Below are positions 18,178 to 26,825 of a stretch of DNA of 64,000 bases, piece after piece; position 1 is the stretch's first letter; each line of letters starts with the position of its first letter. This stretch comes from Desulfobacula sp. (lineage in GTDB: Bacteria > Desulfobacterota > Desulfobacteria > Desulfobacterales > Desulfobacteraceae). The notes beneath the pieces are model-generated. The model ran no database searches. It had not been told where the DNA came from and saw only the letters and a program-made list of their open reading frames with translations. The position numbers and the translations under genes are program-made. The stretch is taken from NCBI GenBank assembly GCA_023701135.1, contig JAMPXP010000013.1, positions 100,457 through 164,456 on the forward strand, written 5' to 3'.

Positions 18178-20370
18178 TTATTCATGGCCTTTCTTCCACT
18201 CATAATACCGGACCATCCCCCATAGGGCCTTTACCGCCCTTTCCGGGGACGGGAAAAAAACGCTTCTATAGTCATATCCCTCGCACGGGTAAAGGGTTCT
18301 GCTGATTTCATCGGTCAAAAGGCTGACGCCCAGGACCGGCTTTTCATATTTTTTCGTTAACTGGACCACATACCGGGCGTAATCGTCTTCAAACTGAAGG
18401 ACGGCTGCCTTGAAAAGCTCTGCCTCAGCCCTGCTAATGCCCGGATCGGTTTTTAATACCGATTCAATCATATTGTTCACCAGAACCCGTTTGCCGTGAA
18501 TCCCCAGATGAATGACAGCGTCACAGCCATCCCATTTCAGCAGCTCTTCCAGGCAGGTTTTGGGGATGGCCGGGTCCCCTTCCCCCACAATATCCACGGG
18601 GTTGCCGTGGCTCCAGAAGGGCGGAAGGATCTTATTCAACCGGCCGATGATCTCCTGGGGCAATTCAGGGACATCCAGGCCGTTTTCCGCACAAAGATCC
18701 GTGGTGATGACTCCCCAGCCGCCCCCCAGGGTCATGATGGCGACCCGGTTTCCCTTGGGCAGGGGCAAGGATGAAAATACGGCCGAAAGATCCAGAAGTT
18801 CCATGGGTTGGTTGACCTGGATGATGCCGGCCTGCCGGCAGGCCGCGTCAAACACCCTTGAATTCGAGGCCATGGCACCGGTATGGCTGGAAGCCGCCTT
18901 TCCCCCTTTTTGGGTTCGGCCGCCCTTCAGGACAACGATGGGTTTTTTCCGGGAAACCCGCTTTGCACTTTTGAAAAACCGGGACCCGTTCTTGACGCTC
19001 TCAAGATACAGAACCACGGTACCGGTCAGCTCATCGACCTCAAAGGCCTCCATATAGTCTTCAATGGTGACCATGGCTTCGTTTCCCGAGCCAGAAAAGG
19101 CCCGGATGCCGATATCCTGCTGTTCGGCAAAGGCCAGGAGCTGGGTTCCCATATTCCCGGACTGGCATACCAGGGTGGTGGAACCGGGTTTAGGATAGGC
19201 ATGGGCCGCGCAGCAATAAAAATCAATGTGAGGATTGCAGATGCCCATGGTATTGGGGCCAAGAATCAGTATCCCGGCATCCATCGCCGCTGCCGTAAGT
19301 CTTTTTTCCAAATCAGCGCCAGCCTCCCCCACCTCCTTGAACCCGGAGGTGATCAAAAGCATGCCTTTGACGTTCTTATTTTGCAGATCCGGCAGAAGAC
19401 GGATCACATGTTCCGCAGGAATGGTGACAACGGCAAGGTCCACTGAATCTTCTATCTCATTGACGGAGGTGTACACATGACGGCCGGCAATGGTTCCGCC
19501 CTTGGGATTGACCAGATACACCTTTCCCGGATAATTTCTGGACAGGGTATTGGTCAAAAGCATATGCCCCCATTTCCCGGGTGTGGCAGAGGCTCCGATA
19601 AAGGCCACAGACTTTGGATAATAGCAGGCACCCAAGACGGACAAATCAATGTCCTTTGTCTTTTTCTCCTCCTTTTGAAGTTTTTCAAGGACGATGAGCC
19701 CGTCCACTGCCACAGGGGACCCATCGGACCGGATGATGAGCGGATTGATATCCACTTCCCGGATGTCCGGATGGGCCAGGGCCAGATCAGACAACCCCCT
19801 GAGAATGGTTTTAAGGGCCGCTTTATCAGCCGGTTTTTCACCCCGGAATCCGGCCAGGAGGGTTTTTGAGGACAATTGATCAAACATGTCTTCCATGTCT
19901 GCATCCTCCAGGGGTGCAATTTTCAGGACACTATCCTTTAGGGCCTCAGTCAGGATGCCGCCCAGCCCGAACAGGATCACGGGACCGAACTGGGGGTCCC
20001 TGAACATGCCGGCCACGAATTCTCTTTTTCCCTGAACCACCGGCTGGATAAGAAAGGCCTCAAGGGCCCCCCCGGCCGATGCCTGCATCTCCTTCACAGC
20101 CCTCCGGACCTCATCCGGGGTGTTCAATCCGACCCGGACAAGGCCCTTTTCCGTTTTGTGCAGAATGGTATTGCCGATGCCTTTCAGCACCACCGGAAAT
20201 CCCGTTGTCCGACAGGACGCCAATACGCCTTCTTCCGTCGTTTCCCGTTTTTCATCCACCACCGGGATATTGAATCCTCTGAATACGGCTTTGGCCCGAT
20301 CTTCGGCCAACGATTTTGAAGAAGCGGATAAGCCTTCTTCAATCCATTTTTCAATATCAATTCTGTCCAT
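18178..20370 (-). CDS. ADP-forming acyl-CoA synthetase, ATP-grasp/CoA-binding fusion
   Basis: 730-residue member of the NDP-forming acetyl-CoA synthetase (ACD) superfamily. It has beta-type ATP-grasp at the N-terminus (about 15-230) and alpha-type CoA-binding domain (about 245-340: YYPKSVAFIGASATPGKWGH). A succinyl-CoA-ligase-like flavodoxin fold follows; the phosphohistidine region reads GRTQKGGKAASSHTGAMA near 500. The order beta-alpha is reversed from archaeal separate subunits. Likely reaction: acyl-CoA + ADP + Pi to acid + CoA + ATP, or the reverse; the acyl group is not determinable. No GNAT domain is present, so it is not a Pat-type lysine acetyltransferase. It follows a TetR gene directly (one base between start and preceding stop), and that regulator probably controls it. 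Confidence 0.87.
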   Translation of the reverse strand: MDRIDIEKWIEEGLSASSKSLAEDRAKAVFRGFNIPVVDEKRETTEEGVLASCRTTGFPVVLKGIGNTILHKTEKGLVRVGLNTPDEVRRAVKEMQASAGGALEAFLIQPVVQGKREFVAGMFRDPQFGPVILFGLGGILTEALKDSVLKIAPLEDADMEDMFDQLSSKTLLAGFRGEKPADKAALKTILRGLSDLALAHPDIREVDINPLIIRSDGSPVAVDGLIVLEKLQKEEKKTKDIDLSVLGACYYPKSVAFIGASATPGKWGHMLLTNTLSRNYPGKVYLVNPKGGTIAGRHVYTSVNEIEDSVDLAVVTIPAEHVIRLLPDLQNKNVKGMLLITSGFKEVGEAGADLEKRLTAAAMDAGILILGPNTMGICNPHIDFYCCAAHAYPKPGSTTLVCQSGNMGTQLLAFAEQQDIGIRAFSGSGNEAMVTIEDYMEAFEVDELTGTVVLYLESVKNGSRFFKSAKRVSRKKPIVVLKGGRTQKGGKAASSHTGAMASNSRVFDAACRQAGIIQVNQPMELLDLSAVFSSLPLPKGNRVAIMTLGGGWGVITTDLCAENGLDVPELPQEIIGRLNKILPPFWSHGNPVDIVGEGDPAIPKTCLEELLKWDGCDAVIHLGIHGKRVLVNNMIESVLKTDPGISRAEAELFKAAVLQFEDDYARYVVQLTKKYEKPVLGVSLLTDEISRTLYPCEGYDYRSVFFPSPERAVKALWGMVRYYEWKKGHE

Positions 20371-20964
20371 TTATCGTTTTGCTCCGTTAAATACAATATT
20401 TGCAATTCCTGTTGAAACCCCATCAATATCCAGCGGTCGGCCGAAAATGATCTCCCCGAGACAGGCATGCTCAATGGCTCCCAGTATGACTTTACGCAAT
20501 ATATGGGGATCTGTTTCCGGTTTCAGCTCCCCTGTCTCTATGCCTTTTTCAATGATGTCCAGAATGGTCCGGGCATATTCCCGAACCATTTCATAGGCAC
20601 CGGACTCAAAAAAATCCAGGGAGTTTCGAACCTCCAGCAACAGGATCTTTGAAAAAATCCGGTTGGCGGCATAACTTTCAAGACTTGAAAAGATAATCAC
20701 CTTAAGCTTTTCAACACAGGTCTTTTCATTGGCAATCCGGTTTTCGATATGGGTCTGGAATTCAAAAAAATGGTCGTTCAATACCTGGTACAACAGATCT
20801 TTTTTATCTTTAAAATATTTGTAAATCAGCCCCTCGGTCACCTGGGCGGTCCTGGCAATCTCGGCCGTTGTAATGGAATGGAAATCCTTCTCCGCCATGA
20901 GAAGAGAAAAGGCTTTCATGATTTTGATTCTACCCGGAGGATTGGTTTTTCCTTTATGCTTCAT
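20371..20964 (-). CDS. TetR/AcrR family transcriptional regulator
   Basis: 197-residue repressor-type regulator with an N-terminal TetR helix-turn-helix (RIKIMKAFSLLMAEKDFHS, TAEIARTAQVTEGLIYKYFKDKKDLLY) and a divergent ligand-binding C-terminal domain. It is placed immediately upstream of, and in operon with, the acyl-CoA synthetase. That layout is typical of FadR/PsrA-like regulators of acyl-CoA metabolism, so an acyl-CoA effector is plausible but unproven. The upstream region 20965-21221 is shared with the divergent NUDIX gene and should hold both promoters; I did not find a convincing palindromic operator there. Confidence 0.9.
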   Translation of the reverse strand: MKHKGKTNPPGRIKIMKAFSLLMAEKDFHSITTAEIARTAQVTEGLIYKYFKDKKDLLYQVLNDHFFEFQTHIENRIANEKTCVEKLKVIIFSSLESYAANRIFSKILLLEVRNSLDFFESGAYEMVREYARTILDIIEKGIETGELKPETDPHILRKVILGAIEHACLGEIIFGRPLDIDGVSTGIANIVFNGAKR

Positions 20965-21221
20965 AACTCCACATACTCATGGTCATTATCTTACCCGGAC
21001 AAAACCGGATGCGAATAAGGTAAGTAATACTTACTCACAATCCTGCCTGCTTGTCAAGGGAGATAAAAAGAAAATAATTGAATTGCAAACCGGATAGTAT
21101 CATATTTTCACCCGGTTCACAGGCGAGTCTTCTATTGGATCCGGTTTAATCATTGACACTGCCTGACAAAGCCCTTTATACTGAACGGACAATTAAAACA
21201 GAACCTGTTTCAGGAAATAAG

Positions 21222-22118
21222 ATGGATAAAAATCCGCCCCCCTTGCGACAAGCCGCCACAGTCATCCTTGTGAGAGAAAAAAGCTCTGCCTTTGAAATAT
21301 ATCTTTTAAAAAGAAGCAATACCTCCGGCTTCATGGACGGGCTTTATGTTTTTCCGGGCGGGGTGGTGGACCCGGAAGACAAGGGCCTTGAATCCTGGGC
21401 GCCTTATGTGGATCTACATCCGGATGAAATTATGCAACGCCTGGGCGGGGCTGCCCTGTCCCTTGAAGAGATTCTTTCCTTCAGCATTGCCGCCATCCGG
21501 GAAACCCTTGAAGAAGCAGGGGTGTTGATTGCCTTGACCAAAGATAAAACAAAAGAGGCTCTGGACCATATATGCGCCTTCCGGTTGACGACGGACCTTC
21601 CGAAATCCTGGTTCAGGACCAGGATCATGGCTGAGAACTGGACCTTATCGCTCTCAAGCCTTGGAAGATGGTCCCACTGGATTACACCGGTCCTCATGAA
21701 AAAGCGCTTTGACACAAGATTCTTTATGGTCTTTATGCCCCAGGGCCAGACCTGTATCCCCGATGATACGGAAACCCAGCACGGCGTTTGGCTGACGCCC
21801 CAAAGGGCCCTTGAACTGAACCTGGAACTCAAAATTCCCCTGAGTCCGCCAACGGTTGTCACCCTGACGGAGCTTTCAACATACAAAACCCTGGATGACC
21901 TTGGGCAGGCCCTCAAAACCAGGACCTGGGGTGATGCCATTGCACCGCGCCTGGTTCCGTCCCCCAACGGCCCTGTTATCCTGGAGCCCTGGGATCCGTT
22001 GTGGGCTCTGGACTCCGGAATCGATACATCAACATTTTCTGAAAAAATACTGGCGCCGGGCGCCGGGTTTTCAAGGATCTGGTGTGATACCGGCGTCTGG
22101 AAACCCGTAGGCCTCTAA
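21222..22118 (+). CDS. NUDIX hydrolase, NUDT19-like
   Basis: 298-residue NUDIX family pyrophosphohydrolase. It opens with AATVILVREKSSAFEIYLLKR, followed by GLYVFPGGVVDPED. The Nudix box follows a long insertion and reads AIRETLEEAGVL near residue 95. The insertion between the GG strand and the box is characteristic of the NUDT7/NUDT19 group acting on CoA or acyl-CoA (family knowledge; substrate here is inference). I chose ATG at 21222, with AGGAAA upstream; an open frame continues back to 21153 without family similarity. The next gene starts 20 bp downstream. Confidence 0.82.
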   Translation: MDKNPPPLRQAATVILVREKSSAFEIYLLKRSNTSGFMDGLYVFPGGVVDPEDKGLESWAPYVDLHPDEIMQRLGGAALSLEEILSFSIAAIRETLEEAGVLIALTKDKTKEALDHICAFRLTTDLPKSWFRTRIMAENWTLSLSSLGRWSHWITPVLMKKRFDTRFFMVFMPQGQTCIPDDTETQHGVWLTPQRALELNLELKIPLSPPTVVTLTELSTYKTLDDLGQALKTRTWGDAIAPRLVPSPNGPVILEPWDPLWALDSGIDTSTFSEKILAPGAGFSRIWCDTGVWKPVGL

Positions 22119-22137
22119 ACGCCGGACAGCCTTAACA

Positions 22138-22665
22138 ATGGATCGGATCAAACCGCTTTTTAAGGATTACCAGGCCCTGGTCAAACGGGTGGATGTCCAT
22201 ATCGCCGGCATCCAAAAAATCTTTCCGGACAGAATTGCCTGCAAAAAAGGCTGTGACAGGTGTTGCAGATCTCTGACCCTCTTGCCGGTTGAGGCCTTTT
22301 CATTATCCTATGCCCATGGCCGTCTGCCTGAAGACATAAAGGCTAAAATAGGGCTAAACCTGGAAAAGGCCGGATGCCCGCTTCTGATTGACAGAGAATG
22401 TGTCCTCTATCCCTTTCGCCCCATCATCTGCCGGACCCACGGCTATCCCATTTATATGGAAAAAAGAGGCCGGAGACTCATAGATTTCTGCCCTGATAAT
22501 TTTAAAGATGTCGCCTCTTTCCCTAAAGAGACCTTGCTCCATCTCGACCAGCTCAACACCCTGCTGACCGCCATAAACCGGCAGTTCATCGGAGCCATTG
22601 AGACAGATCCGCCTCTTTTGGACAGGATTCCGATTTCAGAGGCGATTTTTATACTCAGCCATTGA
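22138..22665 (+). CDS. YkgJ-like cysteine-cluster protein
   Basis: 175-residue protein with a zinc- or iron-chelating cysteine cluster. Visible Cys motifs: CKKGCDRCCRS near residue 38, CPLLIDRECVLYPFRPIICR (about 80-100), and a later FC. The pattern CxxxCxxCC...C...C...YxxRPxxCR is the UPF0153/YkgJ signature. Function is unknown for the family. It follows the NUDIX gene closely and converges on the AAA+ regulator gene with only 4 bases between the stops. Confidence 0.82.
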   Translation: MDRIKPLFKDYQALVKRVDVHIAGIQKIFPDRIACKKGCDRCCRSLTLLPVEAFSLSYAHGRLPEDIKAKIGLNLEKAGCPLLIDRECVLYPFRPIICRTHGYPIYMEKRGRRLIDFCPDNFKDVASFPKETLLHLDQLNTLLTAINRQFIGAIETDPPLLDRIPISEAIFILSH

Positions 22666-22669
22666 ATCC

Positions 22670-24022
22670 TTATTCTTCGATATGGATCATCTTGAGTTTC
22701 CGCCATAGGGCAGCACGGCTGATGCCCAGAATTTCAGCGGCTTTTGACCGGTTACCCCGGGTTATTTCAATGGCTTTTACAATATGGTCCTTTTCCAATT
22801 CAGCCAGGGACTTAAACGGTTGCGAGGCCAAAGACAGGGGAGCCGGTGTGGTTTTTCTTAACCGGTCAGGCAGATGCATCAGCTCAATCGTTGTCGTATC
22901 CGCCAATATCACCGCTCTTTCGATAAGGTGCCGGAGTTCCCGGACATTGCCGGGAAAAGAATAGTCCATGAAAACGGAAAACACCTCATCTGAAATGGAT
23001 TCAATGCGTTTTTCAAATTCTTTATTCAATTGGGCCAAAAAAAAGCTGCATAGGGGAGAAATATCATCCCGGCGTTCCCGAAGCGGCGGAACGGACATGG
23101 GTATGGCATTAAGACGCTGATACAGGTCCTTGTTAAATTTTTTATCTTCCACTCGTTTCTTGAGGTCCTGATGGGTGGCGACAATAAACCGGATGTCCAT
23201 TTCCCCAGAATCCGGAAGCCGATTGGAACCGGTTTTGTCCATCAATGCCATCATATCGCGTTGTGTTTCCCCGGGCATGGTTTCGAAATGATCCAGAAAA
23301 ATCGTTCCCGTAAACCGGATATCCCTTGATCCCTGATCCTTTGAACCGGTATAGCCACCCGCTTCCTCAAGGGACCCCAAGAGTTCTGCAAAATTAAAAT
23401 CATTGCTGAAACACCCGCAGTTGAATGCCAGGAACCTCTGTTCCCGGCGATGGCTCAATTTATGGACGGTCCTTGCAGCCAGTTCTTTTCCCGTTCCTTC
23501 TTCCCCCTGGACCATAATGGTGCAGTCCAGTCCGGCCAAGCGTTCAATGTCTTTACGTAGCCGCTGCATCCCAGGGGTTTCCCCGATCATCCGGGGCAAA
23601 TCACCCAAGCGCCGGCCGGGGGACTCCACCATCCCCCTCGAAATCTGCCGGTCCATGTCCTGGGCGCTCATCCTCCGGATCAGATCCCAGAGTTCCCCCA
23701 TGGAATCCTTTTCAAAATAATCCGACCCCAGGCTCTTGGTTTTCTGCCGGGTTTTCTCGCTTCCATACCCCGTCAGAAGAACTGTCTTCATATCCGGAGC
23801 CATCTGCTTGAGCCTTGTGATGGTGGCCAAACCATCCATATCCGGCATTTTCAAGTCCACAATGGCCAGATCAATCTTTGTTTTTGAAGCAAGGTCTATG
23901 GCCTTTGTACCGGAAGCTGCCTTTATGGCTTCAAAGCCCAGCAGGGTAAGCCGCTGGGCCATTGAATCCAACAACCGTTCTTCGTCATCGACCAGCAGAA
24001 TTTTTTTAATCCGGTTAATCAT
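22670..24022 (-). CDS. NtrC-like response regulator with degenerate AAA+ motifs
   Basis: 450-residue protein with an N-terminal receiver (about 7-120; KILLVDDEERLL, acceptor in AIVDLKMPDMDG), a sigma-54-activator-type AAA+ domain (about 145-375) and a Fis-type helix-turn-helix (about 405-447; GNRSKAAEILGISRAALWRKL). Walker A is intact (GEEGTGKELAA). Three hallmark sites are altered: the sigma-54-contact GAFTGA is replaced by GGYTGS, the Walker B D-E is D-H (IFLDHFETM), and sensor I TN is TH. Such a protein may bind DNA and respond to phosphorylation but is unlikely to activate sigma-54 normally. It overlaps by 4 bases with the tandem receiver gene upstream, so they form an operon. Confidence 0.88.
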   Translation of the reverse strand: MINRIKKILLVDDEERLLDSMAQRLTLLGFEAIKAASGTKAIDLASKTKIDLAIVDLKMPDMDGLATITRLKQMAPDMKTVLLTGYGSEKTRQKTKSLGSDYFEKDSMGELWDLIRRMSAQDMDRQISRGMVESPGRRLGDLPRMIGETPGMQRLRKDIERLAGLDCTIMVQGEEGTGKELAARTVHKLSHRREQRFLAFNCGCFSNDFNFAELLGSLEEAGGYTGSKDQGSRDIRFTGTIFLDHFETMPGETQRDMMALMDKTGSNRLPDSGEMDIRFIVATHQDLKKRVEDKKFNKDLYQRLNAIPMSVPPLRERRDDISPLCSFFLAQLNKEFEKRIESISDEVFSVFMDYSFPGNVRELRHLIERAVILADTTTIELMHLPDRLRKTTPAPLSLASQPFKSLAELEKDHIVKAIEITRGNRSKAAEILGISRAALWRKLKMIHIEE

Positions 24023-24825
24023 TTATCCTTTTTTAGAGGGTCTTCTATTTTAATGGCATCTTCCTGATCCCCGTCTTCCGCCATTCCGGCCGCGGCCATG
24101 GAGGTTTCAAGACTTTTCAGAATCTTTCTGAAGAATCCCCAGAAACTGCCCATGTCTTCCTTTTCAAAATAGGCGGAATTCAGGGCTTCCGTCGCTTCCT
24201 TAAGTTTCTCATCTCCATGGCCGGTCAATAGCATGGTCTTTATGGAAGGATCAATCTTTTTTAACTGGGTAATGACTTCCAGGCCGTCCATATCCGGCAT
24301 CCGCTGGTCCACAATGGCCAACTGAACCCTTGTGCTTTTCATGATTTCAAGGGCTTGTTTCCCGTTCAGGGCCGTCAGGGGATCATGGCCTTTGAGCTTA
24401 ATTCTGTCGGACAGGGTTCTGAGGAATTTGGGGTTGTCATCCACCAGAAGAATATTAATATTTCCCAAAGACAGGTTGGCCAGAAAATCCCAGAACCCGG
24501 AAATGTTTTCCTTATCAAAATATGAGGAATTCAAGGCTTCCGTCGCTTCCTTAAGCTTCTCGTCTCCATGGCCGGTCAAGAGAAGGGTTTTCATATCAGG
24601 AGAGATGGCCTTAAGCCGGGTGATCACCACCAGCCCTTCCATGCCCGGCATCTGCTGATCGACCACGGCAATATGCACCGTTTGTTTGGAAGCGATCTCC
24701 AGGGCCTGCTCACCATTGGTTGCGGTCAACACCGTATAATCTCTCATCCTGGCGCGTTCCGCCATGGAATTCAGAAATTTTTCATTGTCATCTACCAGCA
24801 ATAGCGTTAATTTATCTTTTTTCAT
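24019..24825 (-). CDS. Tandem receiver-domain response regulator
   Basis: 268 residues made of two receiver domains, about 4-118 (LTLLLVDDNEKFLNSM; acceptor in AVVDQQMPGMEG) and 125-240 (INILLVDDNPKFLRTL; acceptor in AIVDQRMPDMDG), with a short tail. Both halves share TGHGDEKLKEATEALNS followed by a YF[DE]KE stretch, so the protein arose by internal duplication. No output domain is present. It could serve as a phosphate sink or relay between the kinase at 26819 and the AAA+ regulator encoded directly downstream, which it overlaps by 4 bases. This role is inference from context. Confidence 0.88.
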   Translation of the reverse strand: MKKDKLTLLLVDDNEKFLNSMAERARMRDYTVLTATNGEQALEIASKQTVHIAVVDQQMPGMEGLVVITRLKAISPDMKTLLLTGHGDEKLKEATEALNSSYFDKENISGFWDFLANLSLGNINILLVDDNPKFLRTLSDRIKLKGHDPLTALNGKQALEIMKSTRVQLAIVDQRMPDMDGLEVITQLKKIDPSIKTMLLTGHGDEKLKEATEALNSAYFEKEDMGSFWGFFRKILKSLETSMAAAGMAEDGDQEDAIKIEDPLKKDK

Positions 24826-24889
24826 AATTCACCTTTCAAATTTCCCTATCGTAGGGTGGTCTAAATATTGCCAAAAATGCCAATGATTG

Positions 24890-25318
24890 CTAATGACCTC
24901 CGCTTCCAAACAATCCGGAAGCGGCAAGAGATAAAACCACGATTTCCAGGACGGCAATCCCGGTATAAAGCCAGTCTTTTTTTGCAAGATACCCTTTTAC
25001 CAGCACCAGATAACAGATGATGGTCATCACGGCCAGCAATACAAACCCGATATAATTTAAAAAATCACCTTTATTCAGAAAATATACCCATCCCCATCCA
25101 TGGGGGGAATGGGTAAGTTCCAGATATTCCTTGACCCCCTTACCCCACAGTGTTGTAATCGTGTGCAGATCCACGTAGGGGGGCATGATGTTTGAAAGAT
25201 AAAGAAAATAAGTGATACCCATGATGGCGATACTGGACCATACACCCACCACCAGAATATTTGCGTAAATGATCTGTTCCTTTGAGGCTCTTCGAGCCAA
25301 TTTTTCCCGCTCGTCCAT
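24890..25318 (-). CDS. DUF1634-like integral membrane protein
   Basis: 142-residue protein with three predicted membrane helices (about 18-40, 85-105, 115-135). Its hydrophobic pattern and place next to a TauE/SafE exporter fit the DUF1634 family, often linked to sulfite/organosulfonate exporters. Between the first two helices is a hydrophilic segment (TTLWGKGVKEYLELTHSPHG). Function is unknown; it may be an accessory subunit of the exporter. It begins 47 bp downstream of the exporter stop, probably in the same operon. The family assignment is tentative. Confidence 0.6.
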   Translation of the reverse strand: MDEREKLARRASKEQIIYANILVVGVWSSIAIMGITYFLYLSNIMPPYVDLHTITTLWGKGVKEYLELTHSPHGWGWVYFLNKGDFLNYIGFVLLAVMTIICYLVLVKGYLAKKDWLYTGIAVLEIVVLSLAASGLFGSGGH

Positions 25319-25365
25319 AGTCTTATTTTACTCCTCTGTAGTTAACCTGTAAATTCATGTTTGGA

Positions 25366-26343
25366 TTATCCTAACAATCCGAGTCCAAGGCCTTTGTCCA
25401 AAGCCTTTAATCCTGAAAAAAGCAACATCAGGATAACCAGATAACGAATCATTTTGGGTTTGGCAACGGCCAGAAGTTTTACCCCCAGCAATGAGCCGAG
25501 CATCAGGCCGACAATGGACGGGATACCGATGAGGGGAATGACGCAGCCCTGGTTCATATAAATCCAGGCCGCCGATGTATCGGTAATGGAAAGCAGAAAT
25601 TTACTGGTGGCCACCGAAACTTTCAGGGGGACGCCCATCATGAGATTCAAAACCGGAACATTGGCCCAGCCAGCCCCCAGTCCGAACATGCCTGCCAAAA
25701 GCCCGATAAGGATGAACATGAACAGTCCTAGAAGCGTCCTGTGGGTTTTCCATTCAACGCTTTCCCTTGCCCCTTCATCCCAGTAAAGCCCGTTTAAGCC
25801 AAGGGCCATGCCGATGGCATCCTGCTTTGTCACAACGGGCTTTTCGGAATTTTTGGAAAAAATCAAGAGGGCGGCAATACCCACAATGGTTGCCCCCAGG
25901 CAGGCCTGGATAATATTGGGATCCAAGGCGGACAACCGCAACCCGATGACGGCCCCCACAACGGAAAAAGCCGAGGCAATCAATGCAACGGGCAGGGCCA
26001 GCCGAAGATTGGCCAGGTTCCGGCGCAGCAGGCCCGGACCCGCAGCCAAAGCACCGGCAAGGGCCACCATCAGGCCGACGCCCCTGACAAAATCAATATG
26101 AAACGGGAAAAAACCGCTGACCAGCGGCACATACAGTACGGCTCCCCCCACACCGGCCATGACGGCCAATACACCGAGAACAAAACAAAATACAAATAAA
26201 ATTGAGGGCCAGAACCACCAGGGTTTATCCCCGCCGCCCGTTGCGGCCTGATCTGCGGCAAATGCGCCCAACGGACTAGTCAGCACAAGAACCATGGATG
26301 AGAAAATCAACCGGTTCATGGTATTAAAAAATTTGTTTAACAT
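25366..26343 (-). CDS. TauE/SafE family anion exporter
   Basis: 325-residue integral membrane protein with a cleavable-looking N-terminal hydrophobic segment and about eight helices. The paired repeat typical of TauE/SafE is visible: GVGGAVLYVPLVSGFFPF... and GLGAGWANVPVLNLMMGVPLKVSVATSKF. Members export sulfite, sulfoacetate or related anions, which fits a sulfate-reducing host. A large cytoplasmic loop (about 175-205) lies between the halves. It is transcribed divergently from a two-component gene cluster that starts 101 bp away, suggesting that cluster regulates it. Confidence 0.88.
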   Translation of the reverse strand: MLNKFFNTMNRLIFSSMVLVLTSPLGAFAADQAATGGGDKPWWFWPSILFVFCFVLGVLAVMAGVGGAVLYVPLVSGFFPFHIDFVRGVGLMVALAGALAAGPGLLRRNLANLRLALPVALIASAFSVVGAVIGLRLSALDPNIIQACLGATIVGIAALLIFSKNSEKPVVTKQDAIGMALGLNGLYWDEGARESVEWKTHRTLLGLFMFILIGLLAGMFGLGAGWANVPVLNLMMGVPLKVSVATSKFLLSITDTSAAWIYMNQGCVIPLIGIPSIVGLMLGSLLGVKLLAVAKPKMIRYLVILMLLFSGLKALDKGLGLGLLG

Positions 26344-26444
26344 TTAATCGATCTCCTAAAATAATTGTTTACAAATGAAACCGAACTCGTTATATGTGGT
26401 CTATAAAGTATTTTTTTTAAACAGTCAATTAAAAAGATTTCATC

Positions 26445-26825
26445 ATGCAACATACCGACATCCTCATTATCGACGACGAAATAAAATTTGCAGACATGCT
26501 GGCAAAACGGATTGAGCTGCGAGGCCGCAGCAACGCGGTGTGTTATGACGGAAGGTCGGCCCTTGAATGGGTCAAAACCCATGCCCATGGAATTACCCTG
26601 ATTCTGCTTGACCTTCGGTTGCCAGACCTGTACGGTACAGAGGTCCTGGTCGGTATAAAAGAGATCAACCCGGCCATTCCGGTGATTATCCTGACCGGTC
26701 ATGGAACCGAAAAAGACCGGCTGGAATGCGAAAGACTGGGGGCGTATCAATTCATCCACAAACCGCCCAAGATAGATGAACTGATGCGCATTTTCGAACA
26801 TATCAGGGAGAAATCCGAATGCTGA
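26445..26825 (+). CDS. Single-domain response regulator
   Basis: 126-residue receiver domain only. It shows acidic pocket IIDDE, acceptor Asp in LLDLRLPD, Thr in ILTGHG, and Lys in FIHKPP. It is the first gene of a five-gene signalling run (26445-30211) and overlaps the kinase start by 7 bases. Lack of an output domain suggests it transfers or receives phosphate from the membrane kinase encoded next, or acts by protein contact. Confidence 0.9.
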   Translation: MQHTDILIIDDEIKFADMLAKRIELRGRSNAVCYDGRSALEWVKTHAHGITLILLDLRLPDLYGTEVLVGIKEINPAIPVIILTGHGTEKDRLECERLGAYQFIHKPPKIDELMRIFEHIREKSEC

